This document shows, piece by piece, positions 27,920-37,631 of a DNA stretch of 64,000 nt. The translations under genes were made by a program, and so were the position numbers. Each line of letters starts with the position of its first letter. Within the stretch, counting starts at the first letter, position 1. The notes below the pieces were generated by a model, which saw nothing but the letters and a program-made list of their open reading frames with translations, was not told the origin of the DNA and made no database searches. Source of the DNA: Sphingobium fuliginis (GTDB taxonomy: Bacteria; Pseudomonadota; Alphaproteobacteria; Sphingomonadales; Sphingomonadaceae); the NCBI RefSeq assembly GCF_004152845.1, contig NZ_SEON01000009.1, positions 141,338-205,337 of the forward strand, in the 5' to 3' direction.

Positions 27920-28804
27920 ATGGCGGACGAATTCATCACCATCGGTTCAGGCGATCTGAGCGCCGTCGTCAACCCGCTGGGGGCGGAGCTCTGGTCGCTG
28001 AAGGACCGGCAGGGGCGCGAGTTGATGACCGATGCGGACCCGCGCTGGTGGACGGGACACGCGCCGTTGCTCTTCCCCTTCGTCGGGCGCTCTCGCGGGG
28101 ATGCCTATCGCTTCGAGGGGCGGGATTACGCGATGCCGCAGCATGGCTTTGCGCGGCGCAGGGCTTTCGCGCTGGTGGAGCGGAGCGGCGAGGCCGTGAC
28201 CTTCCGGCTGGAGGCGGATGCGGAGACGCGGGCGGTCTATCCCTTCGACTTCCGGCTGGACATGCGCTTCGCGGTCGAGGGAGCGGCGCTGCGGATGAAG
28301 GCGACGGTGGCCAATATCGGCGAGGGCAACCTGCCCTTCTCCTTCGGCTATCATCCTGCCTTTGCATGGCCGCTGCCCTATGGCGGGGCGGCGGAGGATC
28401 ACCGGGTGCTGTTCGAGAAGGCGGAACCCGCGCCGATCCGCAAGGTGGGGGACGAGCCGGGCCTGATCGCGCGGGAAAGCATTGCTTCACCCGTGGATGG
28501 CCAGGTGCTGGTGCCCACCCATGCGATGTTTGAGGGCGACGCGCTGGTCTGGGACCGGCTGGAGAGCCGCAGCCTGTTCTGGGGCGTGCCGGGCGGCAAG
28601 GGGCTGAGGATCGATTTTCCCGATACGCCCTGGCTGGGGCTGTGGCAAAAGCCGGGGGCGCATTATCTTTGCGTGGAACCCTGGGCGGGGATGGCCGATC
28701 CGGTGGGTTTTACCGGAGATGTTTGGGAGAAGCAGGGGATCATGCGGCTGGCGCCGGGGAAGGAACGGGCCTTCCGGATGGACGTGACGGTGGTGGGCGG
28801 CTGA
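27920..28804 (+). CDS. Aldose 1-epimerase family protein (LacX/YeaD-like)
   Basis: 294-residue beta-sandwich sugar epimerase-fold protein. Recognisable segments are VNPLGAELWSLKD, the substrate-site HGFARRRAF (about 75-83), FGYHPAFAWPLPYGG with the second histidine (about 138-152), and CVEPWAGMADP near the C-terminus. The GalM catalytic Glu probably corresponds to that CVEPW glutamate. AAGGAGA sits nine bases before the ATG at 27920, which decides this start over the upstream in-frame TTG. Substrate unknown. Confidence 0.85.
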   Translation: MADEFITIGSGDLSAVVNPLGAELWSLKDRQGRELMTDADPRWWTGHAPLLFPFVGRSRGDAYRFEGRDYAMPQHGFARRRAFALVERSGEAVTFRLEADAETRAVYPFDFRLDMRFAVEGAALRMKATVANIGEGNLPFSFGYHPAFAWPLPYGGAAEDHRVLFEKAEPAPIRKVGDEPGLIARESIASPVDGQVLVPTHAMFEGDALVWDRLESRSLFWGVPGGKGLRIDFPDTPWLGLWQKPGAHYLCVEPWAGMADPVGFTGDVWEKQGIMRLAPGKERAFRMDVTVVGG

Positions 28805-28854
28805 ATTCGAGTTGCCTTCCAAAAACGGCCTTACTGGCGCGGCGGCAAAGAATC

Positions 28855-28862
28855 GCTATATG
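28855..28862 (+). promoter_or_regulatory. Possible -10 element for a near-leaderless prfC transcript
   Basis: GCTATATG lies eight bases before the prfC ATG and there is no Shine-Dalgarno sequence in between. A transcript starting 6-8 bases downstream of it would have essentially no leader. Inference from position only. Confidence 0.3.
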
Positions 28863-28870
28863 GGCCGCCC

Positions 28871-30436
28871 ATGAGCATTCCTTCCCGCCGTACCTTCGCC
28901 ATCATCTCGCACCCTGACGCGGGCAAGACCACGCTGACCGAGAAGCTGCTGCTGGAAGGCGGCGCGATCCATCTGGCGGGGGAGGTCAAGGCGCGCGGGG
29001 CGAACCGGCGCGCGCGGTCCGACTGGATGAAGATCGAGCAGCAGCGCGGCATTTCCGTGACCAGCTCCGTCATGACCTTCGAACGCGACGGGGTGACGTT
29101 CAACCTGCTCGACACGCCGGGGCACGAGGATTTTTCCGAGGACACCTATCGCACGCTGACGGCGGTGGACTCGGCCGTGATGGTGATCGACGCCGCCAAG
29201 GGCATCGAGCCGCAGACGCGCAAGCTGTTCGAGGTGTGCCGCCTGCGCAACGTCCCCATCATCACCTTCGTCAACAAGGTGGATCGTGAAGGGCGCGACG
29301 CCTTCGCCCTGCTGGATGAAGTGGCGGACGCGCTGGCGCTGGACGTGTGTCCGATGAGCTGGCCGGTCGGCATGGGCGGCGAGTTCGAGGGGATTTACGA
29401 CTTCGCCCGGAACCGCCTGCGCCAGCCTTCGGGCGCGAGCAAGGAATTTGAGGGGAAGGAAGCCTCCTTCTCCGGCATCGACGATGATGCTCTGGCCGGG
29501 CATCTGTCCGGACAGGGGCTGGCGCGGCTGCGGGAGGAGGCGGAACTGGCTGTGGGCGGCTATGCCGATTTCGACCTTGCCGCCTATCGCCATGGCGACC
29601 TGACGCCGGTCTATTTCGGGTCGGCGCTCAAGCTGTTCGGCGTGACCGAACTGATCGACGCGCTGGCCGCCCATGCGCCGCCGCCGCGTGCCCAGCCCGC
29701 CGAGCCCGCGCCCGTCGAGCCGGAGAATAGCGAAGTCACCGGCTTCATCTTCAAGGTCCAGGCCAATATGGACCCGCAGCATCGCGACCGGATCGCCTTC
29801 ATGCGGCTCTGTTCGGGCAAGTTCCGGCGGGGCATGAAGCTGACGCCAAGCGGCAGCGGCAAGCCGATCGCCGTGCATTCCCCGATCCTCTTCTTCGCGC
29901 AGGACCGCGAGATTGCGGACGAGGCCTTTCCGGGCGACATCATCGGCATTCCCAACCATGGAACGCTGCGCGTCGGCGATACGCTGAGCGAGAAGGCCGG
30001 GGTCCGCTTCACCGGCCTGCCGAACTTCGCGCCTGAAATCCTGCGGCGCGTGGCGCTGAAGGACCCGACCAAGACGAAGCAGCTCCGCAAGGCGCTGGAT
30101 GACCTGTCCGAAGAGGGCGTGATCCAGGTCTTCTATCCGGAAATCGGATCGAACTGGATCGTCGGCGTGGTCGGGCAGTTGCAGCTCGACGTGCTGATCT
30201 CCCGGCTGGAGGCGGAATATAAGGTCGCGGCCGGGCTGGAGGCTTCGCCCTTCGACACGGCGCGATGGATTTCGGGGGACGACGCCGCGATCAGGGACCT
30301 GGTGTCGTTCAACGGCGCCAATATGGCCAAGGATCGCGACGGCAACCTCGTCTTCATGGCGAAGAGCGCCTGGGACATCGGCTATCAGCAGGAGCGGCAC
30401 CCCAAGGTCAAGTTCAGCGCGACCAAGGAGCGTTGA
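28871..30436 (+). CDS. prfC: Peptide chain release factor 3
   Basis: 521-residue translational GTPase that recycles RF1/RF2 from the ribosome. G1 is SHPDAGKTTLTE, followed by EQQRGISVTSSVM (G2), LLDTPGHEDFSEDTYRTL (G3) and TFVNKVDREG (G4). RF3-specific domains 2 and 3 follow (FKVQANMDPQHRDRIAF and the C-terminal VGQLQLDVLISRLEAEY). Single gene. Possible -10 element eight bases before the start codon. Confidence 0.96.
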   Translation: MSIPSRRTFAIISHPDAGKTTLTEKLLLEGGAIHLAGEVKARGANRRARSDWMKIEQQRGISVTSSVMTFERDGVTFNLLDTPGHEDFSEDTYRTLTAVDSAVMVIDAAKGIEPQTRKLFEVCRLRNVPIITFVNKVDREGRDAFALLDEVADALALDVCPMSWPVGMGGEFEGIYDFARNRLRQPSGASKEFEGKEASFSGIDDDALAGHLSGQGLARLREEAELAVGGYADFDLAAYRHGDLTPVYFGSALKLFGVTELIDALAAHAPPPRAQPAEPAPVEPENSEVTGFIFKVQANMDPQHRDRIAFMRLCSGKFRRGMKLTPSGSGKPIAVHSPILFFAQDREIADEAFPGDIIGIPNHGTLRVGDTLSEKAGVRFTGLPNFAPEILRRVALKDPTKTKQLRKALDDLSEEGVIQVFYPEIGSNWIVGVVGQLQLDVLISRLEAEYKVAAGLEASPFDTARWISGDDAAIRDLVSFNGANMAKDRDGNLVFMAKSAWDIGYQQERHPKVKFSATKER

Positions 30437-30463
30437 ACGGGGTACGGCCGAATTTGGCCAATT

Positions 30464-30603
30464 CAAGACATTCCCCTCCCGTAAACGGGAGGGGTTAGGG
30501 GTGGGCGCGAGCGTAGCGAGCTTCTGACTTAGCCGTTGCAAAACAGCGCAGGTGCCGCGCCAGCTCACCCCCTAACCCCCTCCCGCCTGCGGGAGGGGGC
30601 ATG
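30464..30603. repeat. Class C 140-bp double-palindrome repeat, copy 1
   Basis: A palindrome CCCCTCCCG...CGGGAGGGG is followed by TTAGGGGTGGG, a 60-base spacer, then CCACC-type sequence and a second palindrome CCCTCCCGC...GCGGGAGGG in mirrored orientation. It matches 50394-50533 in reverse complement over all 140 positions without gaps, with about 11 differences by eye. The stem change GTAAAC versus GCAAGC is compensatory. It lies between convergent prfC and metW and carries no reading frame. Confidence 0.85.
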
Positions 30604-30624
30604 TCCTGATTCCACCCCTCCCGC

Positions 30625-31212
30625 TTACCGCCGCAGCAGGAACACCGCATGTTCCGCGAACAGATTGGCGTTCGCATGGGTGGTTTCCCGGTCGCCCTTC
30701 AGGAACCATTGGCCGTCTATGGTCCAGCCGCGATCCTTCACCAGGGCGCGGAAATCGTCGACCGTGACATGGTGGATGTTGAGCGTGTCGTACCATGTGT
30801 CGGGCAGCAGGCGCGTCACCGGCATGCGCCCGCCCCAGAACAGCGACAGCCGCCCGCGCCAATGGGCGAAATTGGGGAAGGATACGAAGGCCTGACGGCC
30901 AATGCGCAGCAGTTCCTCCACCACGCGGTCCGGGCGTCGGGTGGTCTGGAGCGTCTGGCTCAAGATCGCATAGTCGAAGCTGGCTTCGGGATAAGTGACA
31001 AGGTCGGTGTCGGCGTCCCCCTGCACCACCGAAAGTCCCCGGCCAACGGCGGCGGCGACATTGTGCGGGTCGATTTCAAGGCCGCGCGCGTCGACCCGTT
31101 TGGTGTCGCGCAGCGCCGCCATCAGCGCGCCGTCGCCGCAGCCCACGTCCAGCACCCGCGCGCCGGGGGTCACGGTACGGGCGATCAGGGCGAGGTCGGG
31201 ACGCAGGCTCAT
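30625..31212 (-). CDS. metW: Methionine biosynthesis protein MetW
   Basis: 195-residue SAM-dependent methyltransferase-fold protein with the binding motif [11 protein letters not shown] (about 22-32). It has the MetW signatures [16 protein letters not shown] and [12 protein letters not shown]. MetW works with MetX in homoserine acylation or its control, though its exact activity is debated. Its ATG overlaps the metX stop (ATGA), the standard arrangement. Confidence 0.93.
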   Translation of the reverse strand: MSLRPDLALIARTVTPGARVLDVGCGDGALMAALRDTKRVDARGLEIDPHNVAAAVGRGLSVVQGDADTDLVTYPEASFDYAILSQTLQTTRRPDRVVEELLRIGRQAFVSFPNFAHWRGRLSLFWGGRMPVTRLLPDTWYDTLNIHHVTVDDFRALVKDRGWTIDGQWFLKGDRETTHANANLFAEHAVFLLRR

Positions 31213-32360
31213 GCGCGGCCGCCCTTCAGGAAGCCGTCCACCACCCGGTTCAGTTCCGGGCATTCCAGCAGGAAGGCGTCATGGCCGAAGGGGCTGGAGA
31301 GTTCGACGAAGCTCGCCTGCGCGCCGCCGGCATTGAGCGCGTGGACGATCAGGCGGGATTCCGCCGTGGGATAGAGCCAGTCCGTGTCGAAGCTGACGAG
31401 GCAGAAACGCGCCCTGGATGCCGTAAAGGCCTTGGCAAGGCTGCCGCCATGATCCTCCGCAATGTCATAATAGTCCATGGCGCGGGTGATGTAGAGATAG
31501 CTGTTGGCGTCGAACCGCTCGACGAAGCTCAGCCCCTGGTGGCGCAGATAGGATTCCACCTGGAAATCGGCGTCGAAGCCGAAGGTCTTGGACCCATTCG
31601 GGTTTTCCGGGCGCCCCTGAAGACGACGCCCGAATTTCTCTGTGAGGCCCGCTTCGGAAAGATAGGTGATGTGCGCGGCCATGCGCGCCACCGCCAGGCC
31701 CGCGCTGGGGATCGCGCCGTCCGCATAATAGTCGCCGCCGCGCCAGTTGGGGTCGGCCATGATCGCCTGCCGCCCGACTTCGTGGAAGGCGATGTTCTGG
31801 GCGCTGTGTCGCGCCGTGGAGGCGATGACGACGCAGCTTTTGACGCGTTCCGGATAAAGGGTGGGCCAGATCAGCGCCTGCATGCCGCCCATGGAACCGC
31901 CGATCACGGCATGAAGCCGGTCCACGCCCAGATGATCGAGCAGCATCGCCTGGGCGCGGACCATGTCGGCGATGGTGATCACCGGAAAGCGCATCGCATG
32001 GGGGTCGCCGGTCGCGGGGTCCAGGCTGGCAGGCCCGCTGGAGCCCATGCAACTGCCGATGACATTGGCGCAGACGATGAAATGACGGGCGGGGTCGACC
32101 GGCTTCCCCTCCCCCACCAGCCGCCACCACCAACCGGGCTTGCCGGTGACGGGATGGTCCGACGCGACATATTGATCGCCGGTCAGCGCGTGGCAGATGA
32201 GGATGACGTTGGAACGGTCCGCATTCATCCGCCCGTAGGTTTCATAGGCGATGTCCACCGGCCCCAGCGCGGCTCCGCTGTCCAGCCGCAGCGGGCCGGG
32301 CAGCCGCGCCTGCCGGCGCAGGCCGAAACGGGTGTCATCGGGAAAGGACGCGCTGGCCAT
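31209..32360 (-). CDS. metX: Homoserine O-acyltransferase MetX
   Basis: 383-residue alpha/beta-hydrolase-fold enzyme that activates homoserine in methionine synthesis. The oxyanion-side [10 protein letters not shown], the nucleophile elbow [10 protein letters not shown] (Ser about 158) and the C-terminal [12 protein letters not shown] (catalytic His about 361) are present. MetX homologues use acetyl- or succinyl-CoA depending on a few active-site residues, so I do not assign the acyl donor. First gene of metX-metW; divergent from a dehydrogenase 57 bases away, which leaves no room for a SAM riboswitch. Confidence 0.93.
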   Translation of the reverse strand: MASASFPDDTRFGLRRQARLPGPLRLDSGAALGPVDIAYETYGRMNADRSNVILICHALTGDQYVASDHPVTGKPGWWWRLVGEGKPVDPARHFIVCANVIGSCMGSSGPASLDPATGDPHAMRFPVITIADMVRAQAMLLDHLGVDRLHAVIGGSMGGMQALIWPTLYPERVKSCVVIASTARHSAQNIAFHEVGRQAIMADPNWRGGDYYADGAIPSAGLAVARMAAHITYLSEAGLTEKFGRRLQGRPENPNGSKTFGFDADFQVESYLRHQGLSFVERFDANSYLYITRAMDYYDIAEDHGGSLAKAFTASRARFCLVSFDTDWLYPTAESRLIVHALNAGGAQASFVELSSPFGHDAFLLECPELNRVVDGFLKGGRA

Positions 32361-32417
32361 ATCGGTTCGGGCTAGGACCGGGGCCGGGCTCTGTCAATCG
32401 GCCCTTCCTTCGCCTAG

Positions 32418-33377
32418 ATGACGGGCATGACCGACCATTCTTCCATCCCTATCCTCACCTATGGCCCGCTCTATCCCTATCTGGACGATGGGCTGGCACG
32501 GCGCTTTGCGGTTCACGCCCTTGCGGCGGATGCCGATCCGGATGCGCTGCCGCCCGAAGCGCGGGAGGCGCGGGCGCTGGTATCCTTCGGATCGGTCGGC
32601 GCCTCCGCGGCGATCATGGACGCCTTGCCGAAGCTGGAGATGATCGGGCTGTTTTCGGTTGGCTATGACAAGGTCGATGTCGATCATGCACGGGCGAAGG
32701 GCATTCGCGTCACCAATACGCCGGACGTGCTGACCGATGACGTGGCCGACCTGGCGGTGGGGCTGCTCTATGCGACGGTGCGCAATATCGCGGCCAATGA
32801 CCGGATGGTGCGGGCCGGGGATTGGGCGCGGGGCGTGAAGCCGCCGCTGTGCGGGCGCGTGACGGGCAAGCGGATCGGGATTTTGGGACTGGGCCGGATC
32901 GGGCGCGCCATCGCCCGGCGGCTGGAGCCGGTGGCGGGGGAGATTATCTACCACAGCCGGCGGGCGGTGGCGGATACGACCTGTCGCTATGTGGCCGATC
33001 CGCTGGATTTCGCGCGGCAGAGCGATGTCGTCATTGTCGCGACCTCCGGCGGGCCGGAGGCGCGCGGGCTGGTCGATGCGGCGATGCTGGATGCGCTGGG
33101 CCCCGAGGGCGTGATCATCAACATCAGCCGGGGCAGCGTGATCGATGAGGACGCGCTGGTGGCGGCGCTGGGGGAAAGACGGATTGCGGGCGCGGGTCTC
33201 GACGTGTTCGCGAACGAGCCGCATGTGCCGGAAGCGCTGTTGGAAATGGATCATGTGGTGCTGCAACCGCATCAGGGCAGCGCGACCGTCGAGACGCGCA
33301 AGGCGATGGCCGATCTGGTGCTTGCCAATCTGGATGCCTGGGCGGCGGGCGAACCCCTGCTGACCCCCGTGGTGTGA
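32418..33377 (+). CDS. D-isomer-specific 2-hydroxyacid dehydrogenase
   Basis: 319 residues. NAD-binding domain with [17 protein letters not shown] (about 151-167) inside the split substrate domain. Catalytic Arg in [11 protein letters not shown] (about 236), Glu in [12 protein letters not shown] and His in [13 protein letters not shown]. Similar proteins act on glyoxylate or hydroxypyruvate. A CCTAG sequence directly abuts the first ATG with no ribosome-binding site. The second ATG (32427) is equally possible. Confidence 0.88.
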   Translation: MTGMTDHSSIPILTYGPLYPYLDDGLARRFAVHALAADADPDALPPEAREARALVSFGSVGASAAIMDALPKLEMIGLFSVGYDKVDVDHARAKGIRVTNTPDVLTDDVADLAVGLLYATVRNIAANDRMVRAGDWARGVKPPLCGRVTGKRIGILGLGRIGRAIARRLEPVAGEIIYHSRRAVADTTCRYVADPLDFARQSDVVIVATSGGPEARGLVDAAMLDALGPEGVIINISRGSVIDEDALVAALGERRIAGAGLDVFANEPHVPEALLEMDHVVLQPHQGSATVETRKAMADLVLANLDAWAAGEPLLTPVV

Positions 33378-33438
33378 GAAGCGGACGCCCGCATCCAAGC
33401 GCTTTGCGTTTCGCTTCGATGACGCTAAAGCGCGGCGC

Positions 33439-34536
33439 ATGACAAAGCTTGCCCCCAAAGACTGGATCCTCGGCATTTCACCCTATGTTCCCGGCAAGTC
33501 GGCCGCCGATGACGGGCGACCGCTGGTGAAGCTGTCCGCCAATGAAAATCCGCTGGGCACCGGGGAAGCGGCGCGGGCCGCACTGGTCGCGGCAACGGCG
33601 GATCTGGCGACCTATCCCGATCCCGGCGCGGCCAGGCTGCGCGAGGCGATCGCGGCGGCGCATGGGCTGGACCCGGCGCGGGTGATCTACGGCACCGGGT
33701 CGGACGAATTGCTGCATATCGCGGCGAGCGCCTATGCCGGGCCGGGGGATGAGGTGCTCTACGTCCGCTACGGCTTTTCGGTGTACGACATCGCGGCGCG
33801 GCGCGTGGGGGCGACGCCGGTCATCGCGCCGGACGCCGATTATGCGACCGATGTGGATGCGCTGCTCGCGGCGGTGACGGAGAAGACCAAGGTCGTCTTC
33901 CTCGCCAACCCCAACAACCCGACCGGCACCATGACGTCGCGGGAAGAGATTGCGCGGCTGCATGCCGGTCTGCGGCCCGACATATTGTTCGTGCTGGATC
34001 AGGCCTATGCCGAATATCTGGACGCGGACGAGGATGATGGCGGGCTGGAACTGGCGAAGAATGCCGCCAATATGTTCGTGACCCGGACATTTTCGAAGAT
34101 TTACGGGCTTGCCGCCGAGCGGATCGGCTGGGGCTATGCCAGCGCCGAGGTGATCGACGTGCTGCACCGCATCCGCGCGCCGTTCAACGTGACGACGGCC
34201 GGGCAGGCCGCTGCGGTGGCGGCGATCGAGGACGTCGCCTGGGTCGAGGCGAGCCGGACACATAACCGGAAATGGCGCGAATGGCTGGCGGGCGAGATCG
34301 CCGCGCTGTCCAACCATGGGCTGCGCGCCGTGCCGAGCAAGGCGAATTTCCTGCTTATCCTGTTCGACGGCCGGCTGACGGCCGAGGCGGCGATGAAGGG
34401 CCTGTGGGACGAAGGCTTCGCCACCCGCTGGCTGCCGGGGCAGGGTCTGCCCAACGGACTGCGCATCACCATCGGCACCGAGGATCAGATGCGCAAGGTC
34501 GCGGCCAAGCTGCGCGCCATGGCGGAAGCGGCCTGA
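33439..34536 (+). CDS. hisC: Histidinol-phosphate / aromatic-amino-acid aminotransferase HisC
   Basis: 365-residue class II PLP aminotransferase. LSANENPLG (about 31-39), NPNNPTG (about 155-161), DQAYAEY and the PLP-lysine region [18 protein letters not shown] (about 216-233) are intact. The stop overlaps the start of a prephenate/arogenate dehydrogenase gene, so the enzyme probably serves tyrosine/phenylalanine as well as histidine synthesis. Confidence 0.92.
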   Translation: MTKLAPKDWILGISPYVPGKSAADDGRPLVKLSANENPLGTGEAARAALVAATADLATYPDPGAARLREAIAAAHGLDPARVIYGTGSDELLHIAASAYAGPGDEVLYVRYGFSVYDIAARRVGATPVIAPDADYATDVDALLAAVTEKTKVVFLANPNNPTGTMTSREEIARLHAGLRPDILFVLDQAYAEYLDADEDDGGLELAKNAANMFVTRTFSKIYGLAAERIGWGYASAEVIDVLHRIRAPFNVTTAGQAAAVAAIEDVAWVEASRTHNRKWREWLAGEIAALSNHGLRAVPSKANFLLILFDGRLTAEAAMKGLWDEGFATRWLPGQGLPNGLRITIGTEDQMRKVAAKLRAMAEAA

Positions 34537-35441
34537 TGCTGCCATTCTCGCGCGTCACGATCATTGGGCTGGGCCTGATCGGCTCCTCGCTGGCGCGGGC
34601 GATCCGCGAAGCCATGCCAACCGTTCGGGTGACGGGCCATGATGCCGATGCCGGCGTGCGGGAGATCGCGCGGGCCATCGATCTGTGCGACGACGTGACC
34701 GATACGGCGGGCGCTTCGGTGACGGATGCCGATCTGGTCGTGCTGTGCGTGCCGGTGCGGGCCATGGGCGCGGCGGCGGCGGAGATTGCCGACGATCTGC
34801 CTGCGGAGGCGATCATCAGCGATGTCGGCTCCTGCAAGGCCGATGTGCTGGCGCAGTTGAACATTGCCTTGCCCGGGCGCACGGTCATTCCCGCCCATCC
34901 CGTCGCGGGCACGGAGAATAGCGGGCCGGAAGCGGGCTTCGCCTCCCTGTTCCGGGGCCGCTGGTGCATCGTGACGCCGCCCGCCGACGCCGATCCGGCG
35001 GCGGTCGAGCGCGTGTCGGAGCTGTGGCGGCGCGTCGGCGCGGATGTCGAGACGATGGACCCGGCGCATCATGACCTGGTGCTGGCGGTGACCAGCCATC
35101 TGCCGCACCTTATCGCCTATACCATCGTCGGCACCGCCAGCGATCTGGAGGATGTGACCCAGTCGGAAGTCATCAAATATTCCGCCGGCGGCTTCCGCGA
35201 CTTCACCCGCATCGCCGCGTCCGATCCGACCATGTGGCGCGACGTGTTCCTGGCGAACAAGGATGCGGTGCTGGAGATGCTCCAGCGCTTTTCGGAGGAT
35301 CTGTCGGCCTTGCAGCGGGCGATCCGCTGGAATGACGGGGATGCGCTGTTCAACCTGTTCACCCGCACGCGGGCGATCCGGCGGTCGATCATCGAACAGG
35401 GACAGGACGATCCCAAGCCCGACTTCGGGCGTTCACATTGA
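34536..35441 (+). CDS. tyrC: Prephenate/arogenate dehydrogenase TyrC
   Basis: 301 residues. Rossmann motif IIGLGLIGSSLARA (about 9-22), SDVGSCK (about 92-98), catalytic-His region IPAHPVAGTENSGPEAG and the SHLPHLIAY helix. Makes the tyrosine precursor by NAD(P)-linked oxidative decarboxylation. Coupled to hisC through a TGATG overlap. Cyclohexadienyl preference (prephenate or arogenate) is not visible from sequence. Confidence 0.92.
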   Translation: MLPFSRVTIIGLGLIGSSLARAIREAMPTVRVTGHDADAGVREIARAIDLCDDVTDTAGASVTDADLVVLCVPVRAMGAAAAEIADDLPAEAIISDVGSCKADVLAQLNIALPGRTVIPAHPVAGTENSGPEAGFASLFRGRWCIVTPPADADPAAVERVSELWRRVGADVETMDPAHHDLVLAVTSHLPHLIAYTIVGTASDLEDVTQSEVIKYSAGGFRDFTRIAASDPTMWRDVFLANKDAVLEMLQRFSEDLSALQRAIRWNDGDALFNLFTRTRAIRRSIIEQGQDDPKPDFGRSH

Positions 35442-35452
35442 ATAGCGGCGAG

Positions 35453-35475
35453 CGCCTGCCTTCGCAGGAGCATAT
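35453..35475. repeat. Class A-like single palindrome
   Basis: GCGCCTGCCTTCGCAGGAGC, a single palindrome of the CCTGC...GCAGG subtype seen at 48186-48253. It lies between the convergent tyrC and plsC genes. Confidence 0.55.
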
Positions 35476-35479
35476 CAGC

Positions 35480-36175
35480 CTATAAAGGCTCGTTCAGCGC
35501 ATTGATGGCCGCATGGACGCGAACTTCCGCTTCCCGTCGATCCAGGCCGGGCGGAACGATCTCGCCCACCTTGTAAGTGATCGTGCCGCTGCGCTTCATG
35601 AACTTGCCGCGGGGCGAGACGCGGCCGCTGTCGACCGCGATGGGCACGACCGGCAGGCCCAGCAACACGTAGAGCCCGGCGAAACCGGCGCGCAAGGGCG
35701 GGCTTTCGCCATGGGGAACGCGGGTGCCTTCGGGAAAGAGGCAGATGGCGCGGCCCTCCGCCGTGGCGGCCTTGGCGGCGGTGCGAAGAGCGCGCAGCGC
35801 GCTCGCCCCGGCGCTGCGTTCGATGGGGATCAGGCCATAGCGGCGGGCGATGCCGCCCCAGAGCGGAATGTCGAACAGCTCGCGCTTGGCGGCGATGGCG
35901 GGACGATCCAGCAGGCAGAGCAGGTCGATCGTCTCGAACATCGATTCATGCTTGAGGATGTAGAGATAGGGACCGTCCTCCAGCCTTCCCTCGACCCGGA
36001 CCTTCTGCCCCAGCAGCCAGCGCGCGCAGCCGCGATGGAAGCGGCTCCACGCGGTGGCGACGCGGGGAATGGAGCGGGGCGCGACCAGATTGACCGCCAT
36101 GGCCGCAAGGACGAACAGCAGCGATCCCGGATAGAAGATCGACATGAAGGCGAGGGATCGCAGCGCGGTCAGCAT
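35480..36175 (-). CDS. plsC: 1-acyl-sn-glycerol-3-phosphate acyltransferase
   Basis: 231 residues. An N-terminal membrane helix (about 10-32) precedes the PlsC domain. The catalytic block is KHESMFE (His about 75), which gives HX4E instead of the textbook HX4D. FPEGTR (about 145-150) is the substrate block, and LPVVPIAVDSG completes the fold. Adds the second acyl chain in phosphatidic acid synthesis. It starts 14 bases after the YdcF-family gene and belongs to the ftsE-ftsX-ydcF-plsC unit. Confidence 0.9.
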   Translation of the reverse strand: MLTALRSLAFMSIFYPGSLLFVLAAMAVNLVAPRSIPRVATAWSRFHRGCARWLLGQKVRVEGRLEDGPYLYILKHESMFETIDLLCLLDRPAIAAKRELFDIPLWGGIARRYGLIPIERSAGASALRALRTAAKAATAEGRAICLFPEGTRVPHGESPPLRAGFAGLYVLLGLPVVPIAVDSGRVSPRGKFMKRSGTITYKVGEIVPPGLDRREAEVRVHAAINALNEPL

Positions 36176-36189
36176 TCCGGGTGAACCGT

Positions 36190-36720
36190 TCAGATACCAA
36201 TAAGCGCCGCCGCCCGGCGCAGCAGATATTTATTATATTCACGCGCCAGCATGGTGAGGCTGGGGCGGCTGGGCACGGCGTCGTAGACCAGCGTGACCCG
36301 TTCGGGCAAGGCCTGCCGCAGTTCGAGCGCGGAACGCCGCATGTGCCAGTCGGTGGTGATGAGGCGCACCGTCTTGAAATCCCGCCGTTCCAGCCAGTGC
36401 GCTGTCTCTATGGCGTTGGACCGGGTGTCGATGGCTTCGCGGCCAAGCGTGATGCAACAGGAGAAGAGGCGTTCAGGCGCCTTATATTGCGCGGCCAGCT
36501 CCGCCGGGCGGACCGAGCGGTCGACGCCGGAGATCAGCATCCGCTTGGCCGCGCCGTCCTGAAGCAGGGAAAGGCCGCGGTCGATACGCCCGGCCCCGCC
36601 GGTCAGCACGACGATCGCGTCGGTCTGGCGACCGTCCAGCGGCTGGGGCAGGAAGATCGCGAACCAGGCGAAGCCCAGCATCCATCCCAACAGGGTGACG
36701 GCGATGAAGCGGACGATCAC
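36190..36720 (-). CDS. YdcF-family (DUF218) membrane-anchored protein
   Basis: 176 residues: one N-terminal membrane helix (about 5-24) and a DUF218 domain with AIVVLTGGAGRI (about 35-46), SNAIETAHWL (about 107-116) and TTDWHMRRS. Related proteins (ElyC, SanA, YdcF) act in envelope and peptidoglycan homeostasis. The start is GTG at 36718-36720, overlapping the ftsX stop (GTGA), which decides it over an out-of-context ATG further upstream. Confidence 0.85.
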   Translation of the reverse strand: MIVRFIAVTLLGWMLGFAWFAIFLPQPLDGRQTDAIVVLTGGAGRIDRGLSLLQDGAAKRMLISGVDRSVRPAELAAQYKAPERLFSCCITLGREAIDTRSNAIETAHWLERRDFKTVRLITTDWHMRRSALELRQALPERVTLVYDAVPSRPSLTMLAREYNKYLLRRAAALIGI

Positions 36721-37631
36721 AGCAGCCGCCCCAGCGACCGCAGCACCGTCCAGCGCGCCGCGATCCGCGCCAGCAGCACGCAGCCCATGGGTATCGCGGC
36801 CAGCGCGGCCCAGCTTGTCCACGGCAGCTGGACGCCGCTCAGCAGTTCCGATCCCGTCGCCAGCAGCCGCGCGCCCAGCAGCAGGATCACCAGCAATGCG
36901 CAGGCAAAGCCGAGCGCGCCCCCGAACAGCGCGTCGAGGCCGATGCGCCGCTGGAACAGCCGGGCGATCTGCACGTCGGTCGCGCCCATCAGGTGCAGCA
37001 CGTCGATGGTGCCGCGATGGCTGTCATGCGCGGCGCGGGCGGCGAGGACGACCACCGCGCCGGTCGCCAGCGTCATCAGCACGACGATGCCCGCCGCCAG
37101 CCAGCCAAGCGCGGAAAGCAGATCCGCGAGCGGCGCGAGGAAGGCGGCATGGGGTTCGATGCGGGCCTTTGGCGAGAGGGCATGGAGCTGTCGGCGGAGC
37201 CGCTCGACCTTCGCGTCCGTCTGGCCCGGCGTGAGTTCGATGTCGATCAGCGCTGGTATCGGCAGGTCGCCGCTGGCCGCGTCCTGCCCAAGCCAGGGAC
37301 GGATCTGCTCCGCCAGCGCGGCGGACGGGACCGGACGAACGGCGCGGACGGTCGCGTCCTTGCGCAGTGCGGCGGCCATGGCGGCGCTGAGGCGCTCGCG
37401 CTGTTCGGCATTGGCTTCCACGATCTGCACCGTCGCGCGCCCGGCAAGGTCGGCGCCCATCGCCTTCACCGCCGCGCCCAGGCCCAGACCGGCAGCGGCC
37501 GACAGGACCGTCAGGAACATCATGATGGCAATGATCCAGGGCATGGGGCCGGCCACCCGCCCCTCCGGCAGCAGCCGGTGGCGCGCGGCGGCGGCGGCGC
37601 GGCGATTGCCCATGGCGCCGGGGGACGCCAT
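36717..37631 (-). CDS. ftsX: Cell division protein FtsX
   Basis: 304 residues with four membrane helices (one near 32-52, three in the C-terminal half) and an extracytoplasmic domain between the first two, as in FtsX. With FtsE it controls peptidoglycan hydrolases at the septum. The ATG at 37629-37631 overlaps the ftsE stop. FtsX is divergent at sequence level; operon position makes the call secure. Confidence 0.9.
   Translation of the reverse strand: MASPGAMGNRRAAAAARHRLLPEGRVAGPMPWIIAIMMFLTVLSAAAGLGLGAAVKAMGADLAGRATVQIVEANAEQRERLSAAMAAALRKDATVRAVRPVPSAALAEQIRPWLGQDAASGDLPIPALIDIELTPGQTDAKVERLRRQLHALSPKARIEPHAAFLAPLADLLSALGWLAAGIVVLMTLATGAVVVLAARAAHDSHRGTIDVLHLMGATDVQIARLFQRRIGLDALFGGALGFACALLVILLLGARLLATGSELLSGVQLPWTSWAALAAIPMGCVLLARIAARWTVLRSLGRLL

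Noticed and set aside
32361..32417. SAM riboswitch upstream of metX
   Set aside because: Only 57 bases separate divergent starts, and no SAM-I or SAM-II core is visible.
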